Part shown: piece by piece, positions 57,934-64,000 of the stretch
Position numbering within the stretch: position 1 is the first letter of the stretch
How the letters are laid out: each line of letters begins with the position of its first letter
NCBI GenBank assembly: GCA_016788295.1
Contig: JAEUSY010000038.1
Location: 1 to 64,000, forward strand
Origin: Flavobacteriales bacterium
Lineage (GTDB): Bacteria; Bacteroidota; Bacteroidia; Flavobacteriales_F; PHOS-HE28
Direction: 5' to 3'
Length of the DNA stretch: 64,000 bases
Notes under the pieces: model-generated
Database searches by the model: none
The model's input: the letters and a program-made list of their open reading frames with translations, nothing else
Told to the model about the DNA's origin: nothing
Program-made: the position numbers and the translations under genes

Positions 57934-60900
57934 TCAGTTCGCGCTCCTGAGCAAGCTGAGCACGGCGGTGGAAGTACCGTCCAGATCCACCTCGTGCAGG
58001 CCCGGGCCCTCGGCGGGCAAGGTTTTCACAAGCACCTGGTCCTCAGGTGTTACGGCTAGCGTTTCCGCAAGGATGTAGGCGGCGTGGTTGCGCACGGCAT
58101 GCACCAGGCGGGCATCGCCACTGTCCAGCACGTGCAGCTGCACCCGGTCGGTCACCTCGAAGCCGCTCTCCTTCCGCAGGGTCTGGATCCGGCTCACGAG
58201 CTCGCGGGCGATACCCTCCTGCACCAGCTCATCGCTCAGGGTGATGTCCAGGGCCACGGTCAGCGGACCATCGGCGGCAACACTAAGGCCGGGCACCGTT
58301 TCGGCGCTGATCTCCACATCGTCGCGCAGTAACTCCACCTCCTGGCCTTCGATCGTGAGCTTCATGCTTCCGTTCGCCTCCAATTCGGCGATCTGCGCCT
58401 GATCGAAGGCGGTCACCGCAGCGGCCACGGCCTTCATCAACTTGCCCATGCGCGCGCCGAGCTTGGGGAAGATCGGCTTGATCTTCTTCGTGAGCTTGCT
58501 CTCACTCGCATCGAGGATCACCAGCTCTTTCACGTTGACTTCGCTCAGTACGAGGTCGCGGATAGCCTCCAAGCGCGTGCGCATGGTGTTGTCCGTAACA
58601 GGCACGAGCATCTTCTGCAGCGGCTGGCGCACGCGGTGACCTTCCTTCTTGCGGATGCTGAGCACGAGCGAGGTGAGCTTCTGCGCCAGAGCCGTGCGCT
58701 GCTCCAGCTCCAGGTCGATGGCGGTCTCGTCGTGTTTCGGCCAATCGCTCAGGTGAACGCTCGTGCCTTTCAGATCACGGTAGAGCCGATCACTGAAGAA
58801 GGGCGCGATGGGTGCGCTCAGCATGGCGATCACCTCCAGGCACCGGTGCAACGTTCGGAACGCCGCGTTCTTGTCGGCACCGAGCTCGCCCTTCCAGAAA
58901 CGGCGGCGGTTCAATCGCACGTACCAGTTGCTGAGGTCCTCCACCACGAAGTCCTGGATGGCGCGCGCGGCGATGGTGGGCTCGTAGTCCGCGTAGCTCG
59001 CGTCGGCCAGTTTGATCACGCTGTTGAGGCGCGAAAGGATCCAGCGATCGCTTTCGGTCAATGTGGCCTCACCCTTGCCGTCGTAGCCATCGATGTTGGC
59101 ATACAGCGCGAAGAAGTTGTACGTGTTGAAGAGCGCGCGGAAGAACTTACGCTGCACCTCGGTGATGCCTTCGGCGTCGAACTTCAGGTTGTCCCAGGGC
59201 GAGGCGTTGCTGATCATGTACCAGCGCACGGCGTCGGCACCGTACTGGTCCAGCGTCTTGAAGGGGTCCACCGCATTGCCCAGGCGCTTGCTCATCTTCT
59301 GGCCCACCTTGTCGAGCACCAGGCCGTTGCTCACCACGGTCCTGTAGGCCACGGAATCCTGCGTGAGCGTGGCGATGGCGTGCAACGTGTAGAACCAGCC
59401 ACGCGTCTGGTCCACGCCTTCGGCGATGAACGCTGCAGGGAACTTCTCCTTGAAGGTGGCCTCGTTCTCGAACGGGTAGTGCCATTGCGCGTAGGGCATC
59501 GCACCGCTGTCGAACCATACGTCGATGAGGTCGGCCTCGCGGTGCATCGGCTTGCCGCCGGGCGACACGAGCACGATGTTGTCCACGTACGGACGGTGCA
59601 GGTCCACCGTGTCGTAGTTCGCATCGCTCATGTCATCCGCTTTGAACAAAGCATACGGATCGGCCGCCATCACGCCCGCTTTCACCGCGCGCGCGATCTC
59701 TTCCTTCAACTGCTTCAGCGAACCGATGCACAACTCCTCATCGCCATCGGCGGTGCGCCAGATGGGCAGCGGAATGCCCCAATAGCGTGAACGCGAAAGG
59801 TTCCAATCCTGCAGGTTCTCCAGCCAGTTCCCGAAGCGGCCTGTGCCGGTGCTCTCGGGCTTCCATGTGATGGTCTTGTTGAGCGCGATCAAACGGTCCT
59901 TCTTCGCGGTGACGCGCACGAACCAGCTGTCGAGCGGGTAGTAGAGCACCGGCTTGTCGGTGCGCCAGCAGTGCGGGTAGTTGTGCTCGTACTTCTCCAC
60001 CCTGAAGGCGCGGCCCTCGGTCTTCAGCTTGATGGCGATGCGCTCATCCACGCTGAGGTATTTGTCGCGGCCCTGCTTCTTTGCTTCGGTGGCGCGCTCT
60101 TCATCGGTGTAGTACTCGGCCTTCACGTACTCACCGGCGAAGTCGGTCACTTCGGGTTTGAAACGACCGCGCAGGTCCACCAGTGTGAGCGACCCGATGC
60201 CGTGCTGACGCGCCACACGTTGGTCATCCGCACCGAAGCTGGGCGCCGTGTGTACCACGCCGGTACCATCCTCAGTGGTCACGAAGTCACCCCCGATCAC
60301 TTTAAAGGCATCCCCGCCTTCGGGAGTCGCATAGGGCAGCAGTTGCTCGTAGTGGACGCCTTCGAGCTGGTGGCCGTAGAACTCTCCATCGATCGACCAA
60401 GGGATGTTCTTGCCGTCCTTCTTGTACGCATCAAATGAAGCGTCCTTGCTCTCCTCCTTGAAGTAGGCGTTCAGCCTCGCCTTCGCCAGCACCACGGTCT
60501 GTGGCTCGTGCGTATAGGGGTTGAAGGTCTTCACGCGCACATAATCCAGCTTCGGCCCCACGGTGAGCGCGGTATTGCTGGGCAAGGTCCATGGAGTCGT
60601 CGTCCACGCCATGATGAAGACATCGCCGAACGCATCGGTGACGAGGAACTCGCTCGCGTGATCGGGCTTCACCTTGAAGAGCGCCACGGCACTGGTGTCC
60701 TTCACCGGCTTGTAGGTGCCGGGCTGGTTCAGCTCATGGCTCGAGAGGCCCGTGCCTGCAGCGGGACTGTACGGCTGGATCGTGTAGCCCTTGTAGAGCA
60801 GGTCCTCATCGTAAAGCTTTTTCAGCAGGTGCCAAACGCTCTCGATGTACTTGGTGTGGTAGGTGACATAGGGCTTCTCCAAGTCCAACCAGAAGCCGAT

Positions 60901-61317
60901 ACGCTTGGTGAGGTCGTTCCACACATCGGTGTAGCGCATTACGGCCTTCTTGCAGGCCGCGTTGTACTCCTCGATCGTGATCTTCTTGCCGATGTCCTCC
61001 TTGGTGATGCCGAGCTCCTTCTCCACGCCCAGTTCGATGGGCAGGCCGTGGGTGTCCCAGCCGGCCTTGCGGTCCACGCGGTGGCCCTTCTGCGCCTGGT
61101 AGCGGCAGAAGATGTCCTTGATGGTGCGGGCCATCACGTGGTGGATGCCGGGCAGGCCGTTGGCACTGGGCGGGCCCTCGTAGAACACGAAAGGCGGTGC
61201 GTCCTTGCGCAGCTCCAAGCTGCGGCCGAAGGTGTCCTCAGCCTCCCATTGCTTCAACACATCCTCAGCGACCTTGGGCAGGTCGAGCTCATCGTACTGC
61301 GGGAAACGCTTGTCCAT
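57934..61317 (-). CDS. ileS: Isoleucyl-tRNA synthetase
   Basis: A 1127-residue class Ia synthetase that charges tRNA(Ile). The ATP motif (HIGH-like) lies in NGLPGIHHVMARTIKDIF, and the KMSKR loop in LDKVGQKMSKRLGNAVDP. The editing domain is present (GTGVVHTAPSFGADDQRVA), as are the WDTHGLPIELGVEKELG and IEGVDQTRGWFYTLHAIATL-like motifs. The protein is longer than the roughly 940-residue E. coli type and resembles the IleS2/eukaryote-like class common in Bacteroidota, which is often less sensitive to mupirocin. That last point is an inference from class. Confidence 0.95.
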   Translation of the reverse strand: MDKRFPQYDELDLPKVAEDVLKQWEAEDTFGRSLELRKDAPPFVFYEGPPSANGLPGIHHVMARTIKDIFCRYQAQKGHRVDRKAGWDTHGLPIELGVEKELGITKEDIGKKITIEEYNAACKKAVMRYTDVWNDLTKRIGFWLDLEKPYVTYHTKYIESVWHLLKKLYDEDLLYKGYTIQPYSPAAGTGLSSHELNQPGTYKPVKDTSAVALFKVKPDHASEFLVTDAFGDVFIMAWTTTPWTLPSNTALTVGPKLDYVRVKTFNPYTHEPQTVVLAKARLNAYFKEESKDASFDAYKKDGKNIPWSIDGEFYGHQLEGVHYEQLLPYATPEGGDAFKVIGGDFVTTEDGTGVVHTAPSFGADDQRVARQHGIGSLTLVDLRGRFKPEVTDFAGEYVKAEYYTDEERATEAKKQGRDKYLSVDERIAIKLKTEGRAFRVEKYEHNYPHCWRTDKPVLYYPLDSWFVRVTAKKDRLIALNKTITWKPESTGTGRFGNWLENLQDWNLSRSRYWGIPLPIWRTADGDEELCIGSLKQLKEEIARAVKAGVMAADPYALFKADDMSDANYDTVDLHRPYVDNIVLVSPGGKPMHREADLIDVWFDSGAMPYAQWHYPFENEATFKEKFPAAFIAEGVDQTRGWFYTLHAIATLTQDSVAYRTVVSNGLVLDKVGQKMSKRLGNAVDPFKTLDQYGADAVRWYMISNASPWDNLKFDAEGITEVQRKFFRALFNTYNFFALYANIDGYDGKGEATLTESDRWILSRLNSVIKLADASYADYEPTIAARAIQDFVVEDLSNWYVRLNRRRFWKGELGADKNAAFRTLHRCLEVIAMLSAPIAPFFSDRLYRDLKGTSVHLSDWPKHDETAIDLELEQRTALAQKLTSLVLSIRKKEGHRVRQPLQKMLVPVTDNTMRTRLEAIRDLVLSEVNVKELVILDASESKLTKKIKPIFPKLGARMGKLMKAVAAAVTAFDQAQIAELEANGSMKLTIEGQEVELLRDDVEISAETVPGLSVAADGPLTVALDITLSDELVQEGIARELVSRIQTLRKESGFEVTDRVQLHVLDSGDARLVHAVRNHAAYILAETLAVTPEDQVLVKTLPAEGPGLHEVDLDGTSTAVLSLLRSAN

Positions 61318-61334
61318 CAGGGCTTTTTACGGGG

Positions 61335-61342
61335 CCGCAAAG
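61335..61342 (-). promoter_or_regulatory. Promoter -7 box TATCTTTG upstream of ileS
   Basis: On the minus strand TATCTTTG exactly matches TAnnTTTG, 18 nt before the ileS ATG at 61317. The -33 element is not obvious. Confidence 0.5.
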
Positions 61343-61367
61343 ATAGCGGGATGGACCCGGACAGACC

Positions 61368-61919
61368 TCAGTGCATACAGCCTTGGTAGGCCCTCGCTTG
61401 TACCCGGTATGCTCGGGGCATGTGCTTCAGAAGTCCTTCGATCGCCGAATCGCCTTGCTGGTCACTGGCCCATAGACCGGTGACCAAGGCCATGGTCCCG
61501 GGTGCAGCTGTCGCATCATACTGGTCGAGATACTCAATGCTCAGCGTTTTCCCTTCAAAGCGCCGGGGGTAATACTGACCAGCGTACACTTCGTCCTCAT
61601 CATCCAAAGGCAACATGATCGAGTCTCGGATCGGATCGTAGTACCTGCCCATCGTATCGATCTCGGCGGGAAGCACCAAGGCGAGCATCTGCATCTGCCG
61701 GTGCAGAACCGCATAGTTGCGACCTGTGTCGGCGATGGTCATGAACAGGTCCACCATGTTCTCCGATGGGTCCCATGCGTTAGCGGTGTCCTCGATGGCC
61801 AAGGCCACGGTCGTGTCCGATAGGTCGCTTTTGGGACCCGCCGTTGTGGTGCTCCCTTCAGGTCGACATGCAACGAACAGCATCAAGAGCCCGACCTGGA
61901 ATGTGCCTCGCATAAGCAT
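61368..61919 (-). CDS. Hypothetical lipoprotein
   Basis: A 183-residue predicted lipoprotein: signal MLMRGTFQVGLLMLFVAC with a lipobox-like FVAC, then a Thr/Ser-rich linker and a small domain (ENMVDLFMTIADTGRNYAVL, LVLPAEIDTMGRYYDPIRD, DEVYAGQYYPRRFEGKTLSI, DSAIEGLLKHMPRAYRVQAR). No recognised family. It sits 50 bp upstream of ileS on the same strand. Confidence 0.65.
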   Translation of the reverse strand: MLMRGTFQVGLLMLFVACRPEGSTTTAGPKSDLSDTTVALAIEDTANAWDPSENMVDLFMTIADTGRNYAVLHRQMQMLALVLPAEIDTMGRYYDPIRDSIMLPLDDEDEVYAGQYYPRRFEGKTLSIEYLDQYDATAAPGTMALVTGLWASDQQGDSAIEGLLKHMPRAYRVQARAYQGCMH

Positions 61920-61955
61920 GTTGTTCGCAACGAGATGAACAGCGTCGACCTCAGA

Positions 61956-62720
61956 TCACCCCCTGAACCGCACCATCACCGTGTTCCCCTTTTCCTCTCG
62001 TCGCGTTTCAAGCTGATCCTTCAGCGCGTTCACCAGGGATGAGAGCGAGGCATGCCCATAACTGCGCGGGTCGAAACCGGGGTCCAAACGGCGCAGTGCC
62101 TGACCGATAAGGCTGAGCGAGGCTTCCTCCTCCTCGCCCTTGGCGATGTTGAAGGCCTTGCGCAGCTTGCGCATCAGCTCGCCGTTCTGCGAGAGCTTGG
62201 ATGGGGCTGCCTTGGTGGATGGCGATGAGGCTCGTTTCGCGCCATTGGCCCGCTTGGGCCCCTCCCTCGGCTCCTCCTGCACGTCCAGATTCTCCACGTA
62301 GATGAAGCGCTCGCAGGCCTTCACAAAGGCGTCAGGGGTCTTCTTCTCGCCCACACCCATCACGAACAGGCCGCTCTCGCGTAGCCGCGTGGCCAGCCGC
62401 GTGTAGTCGCTATCACTGCTCACAATGCAGAAGGCGTCCACCAGTTCACCGTGCAGGATGTCCATTGCGTCGATGATCAGCGCGCTGTCGGTGCTGTTCT
62501 TGCCCTTGGTGTAGGCGAACTGCTGCACGGGCTGGATGGCGTTGCTGTTCAACAGGTCCTTCCAACCGCTCATGCCCATGGTGGTCCAATCGCCGTAGAT
62601 GCGCCGGATGGTGATGGTGCCCGTCTTGCTCACCTCCTCCAGGATCGGTGCGAGCCGCTTGGGCGCCGCGTTGTCCCCATCGATCAGCAGGGCGATCGTG
62701 GTGTCGTTGATCTTCTTCAT
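61956..62720 (-). CDS. NYN-domain (PIN-like) protein with C-terminal LOTUS/OST-HTH-like domain
   Basis: A 254-residue protein. The N-terminal 150 residues are a LabA-like NYN nuclease fold with acidic residues in TIALLIDGDNAAPKRLAPIL, STDSALIIDAMDILHGELVD and FCIVSSDSDYTRLATRLRES. A charged linker (about 155-185) precedes a C-terminal helical domain (ELMRKLRKAFNIAKGEEEEA, LIGQALRRLDPGFDPRSYGH, LSSLVNALKDQLETR) that resembles OST-HTH/LOTUS. RNA processing is the likely role, by family. No antitoxin-like gene is next to it. Confidence 0.83.
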   Translation of the reverse strand: MKKINDTTIALLIDGDNAAPKRLAPILEEVSKTGTITIRRIYGDWTTMGMSGWKDLLNSNAIQPVQQFAYTKGKNSTDSALIIDAMDILHGELVDAFCIVSSDSDYTRLATRLRESGLFVMGVGEKKTPDAFVKACERFIYVENLDVQEEPREGPKRANGAKRASSPSTKAAPSKLSQNGELMRKLRKAFNIAKGEEEEASLSLIGQALRRLDPGFDPRSYGHASLSSLVNALKDQLETRREEKGNTVMVRFRG

Positions 62721-62750
62721 GCGGGCACCAAGTTAGGCGCGACCTCCGCG

Positions 62751-64000
62751 CTACATGGTCCCCTTCATCATCTTGTTCCAATACAACCAAGGCAGCATGT
62801 ACTTCTTCAGGATCCACATGCTCCAGAGCGGCTTGCTCGTGTCGAACATCCTGCTCAAGAGCGGATCGCTGTCGCGCACGTTGTCGTACTTGAACTCGGC
62901 CAGGAGCATTTTCCCGTAGCCGGTCACCAACGGACAGCTGCTGTACCCTTCGTACTTCGCTGGAGAGAGCATTCCGTCCTTGATGCGTTGCAGGATGTTG
63001 GCCACCACCACAGGTGCCTGCTTGCGGATGGCCGCGCCGGTCTTCGCCGTGGGCAGCGCAGCCGCATCCCCGAGGCCGAAGATGTTCGCATAGCGCTTGT
63101 GCTGCAGGGTATTGATGTCCACTTCCAACCAGCCCTTGTTGGGTCCATCGGCATAGGCAAGGGGCGAGTTGCGAACGAAGTCCGGCGCGCTCTGTGGCGG
63201 GGCCAGGTGCAGCATGTCGTAGTGCATCACAATGGTGCTCTCGCCCTCCACCTTTTCCTGTAGGCCCTGTTCCTCGGTGATCACGCAATGGTTATCGCCG
63301 GGCTTGCTCCATTTGAAGTGGATCTCCTGCTTCACCGGGTCGATGCGCACCGGGTTGTAGAAGGTCTTCAGGATGATGTTCTTCTTGCGGATGACATCCT
63401 CCAGTGCGAAGCGGAAGGGTTCCACACCGAAGATCACCGAGCCGGGCGTGGCGAAGACGAGCTTGGTCTTGTCGCGCGTGCCCTTGCGGCGGAAGAACTC
63501 ATCGGCCAGGTAGGCGGCCTTCTGCGGTGCACCACCGCACTTGATGGGCGTGCTGGGTTGGGTGAAAACCGCCGTGCCTCCCTTGAACGCGGACATCACA
63601 CGCTTGGTCTTCTCGGGGTCGATGTAGTTGCTGCACACCTTGTCGGTGGCCAGCGCTTCACGCAGACCGGGCATGTCGTCGATGTTCAGCTGGATGCCGG
63701 GGCACACAACCAAGTGACCATAGGTGTAGGCTTTGCCCTCTTTCGTCCGCACGGTGTTCGCCTCCGGCTCGAAGGTGGCCGCGTGCTCCTTGATGTGGTC
63801 GACACCGGGCGGGATCAGGGTGGCCTCATCGCGACGTGTATCCTGCATGCTGAAGGTGTCAGCAGCTACCAACGTCCAGGCGGGCTGGTACCAGTGGTCC
63901 TTAGCGGGGTCGATGATGGCGACCTTCAGGTCCTTCTGCTTGCGGCGCAGTTGCGCGGCTGTCATGATGCCAGCGGTGCCGCCGCCGATGATGAGGATGT
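62751..64000 (-). CDS. Sulfide:quinone oxidoreductase-like FAD protein (5' end beyond the window)
   Basis: The frame is open to the right edge and begins there with ILIIGGGTAGIMTAAQLRR, the FAD-binding start, so a few N-terminal residues are missing. The next parts are VAIIDPAKDHWYQPAWTLVA, YGHLVVCPGIQLNID, AVFTQPSTPIKCGGAPQKAA, FGLGDAAALPTAKTGAAIRK and the C-terminal membrane-binding helices near LWSMWILKKYMLPWLYW. Redox-type cysteines occur in KVCSNY, IKCGG and SSCPLV. It probably oxidises sulfide and passes electrons to quinone; a related NADH dehydrogenase is less likely. Confidence 0.87.
   Translation of the reverse strand, partial: ILIIGGGTAGIMTAAQLRRKQKDLKVAIIDPAKDHWYQPAWTLVAADTFSMQDTRRDEATLIPPGVDHIKEHAATFEPEANTVRTKEGKAYTYGHLVVCPGIQLNIDDMPGLREALATDKVCSNYIDPEKTKRVMSAFKGGTAVFTQPSTPIKCGGAPQKAAYLADEFFRRKGTRDKTKLVFATPGSVIFGVEPFRFALEDVIRKKNIILKTFYNPVRIDPVKQEIHFKWSKPGDNHCVITEEQGLQEKVEGESTIVMHYDMLHLAPPQSAPDFVRNSPLAYADGPNKGWLEVDINTLQHKRYANIFGLGDAAALPTAKTGAAIRKQAPVVVANILQRIKDGMLSPAKYEGYSSCPLVTGYGKMLLAEFKYDNVRDSDPLLSRMFDTSKPLWSMWILKKYMLPWLYWNKMMKGTM

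Overview
The window is a GC-rich stretch of a Bacteroidota chromosome, most likely a Flavobacteriales-type lineage. The evidence is: type IX secretion (T9SS) C-terminal sorting domains on several secreted proteins; DUF4292, DUF3667, GxxExxY and ORF6N genes; a dockerin-like 'YTNAGNDRDPIL' tail; a long IleS; a sugar-bifunctional phosphoglucose/phosphomannose isomerase; and TAnnTTTG-type boxes upstream of several genes, which match the Bacteroidota housekeeping promoter -7 element. I saw no tRNA, rRNA or CRISPR array.

Left end (1-4400) is an accessory scrap-yard. It holds a fragment of one IS3-family transposase abutted by a complete IS3-family element (142-1402, with inverted repeats and a programmed-frameshift heptamer), a 3' fragment of carB, a frameshifted chimeric ORF, an ORF6N-domain gene broken by two small palindromic insertions, and an IS110-family element. 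An ordinary secreted T9SS protein follows (4417-6024).

6.1-20.6 kb is largely housekeeping and envelope biosynthesis. It contains an acyltransferase plus GT2 pair, an ECF sigma factor with its anti-sigma partner, leucyl aminopeptidase and pdxA on the plus strand, then a long minus-strand run: flippase, dut, nucleotidyltransferase, TPR lipoprotein, DUF4292 lipoprotein, EnvC-like M23 protein, tatA and gatA. The DUF4292/TPR pair overlaps by ATGA. Upstream of the flippase (20.6-21.7 kb) small genes are stacked, each followed by a partial copy of the flippase 5' end. A crotonase and a very large orphan histidine kinase lie beyond them.

26-37 kb holds lipB, a GxxExxY gene bracketed by inverted repeats, the isomerase divergent from lysS, small membrane/GNAT/outer-membrane proteins, a HEAT-cyclophilin lipoprotein fusion, an M28 aminopeptidase, gpsA and a LysE-family exporter. 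37-47 kb holds a T9SS propeller-like protein, an ALDH-DUF3667-GT2-DUF3667 translationally coupled cluster, a duplicated uvrC 3' end, a secreted HExxH protein, and uvrC divergent from lpxD across a long inverted repeat.

47-64 kb holds two very large secreted proteins (a YVTN/cytochrome c protein with a dockerin-like tail, and a lamin-tail-domain protein), asd, an outer-membrane protein, lspA, a histone-like/DksA-like regulator, ileS, a lipoprotein, a NYN-domain protein with a possible LOTUS domain, and a sulfide:quinone-reductase-like flavoprotein that runs off the right edge.

The most interesting signals are the operator-like palindrome shared between the ORF6N promoter and its own coding sequence, the stacked small-gene cassettes in front of the flippase, the inverted-repeat-bounded GxxExxY gene, and several partial gene duplications. 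All assignments come from reading the sequence; no database search was run.
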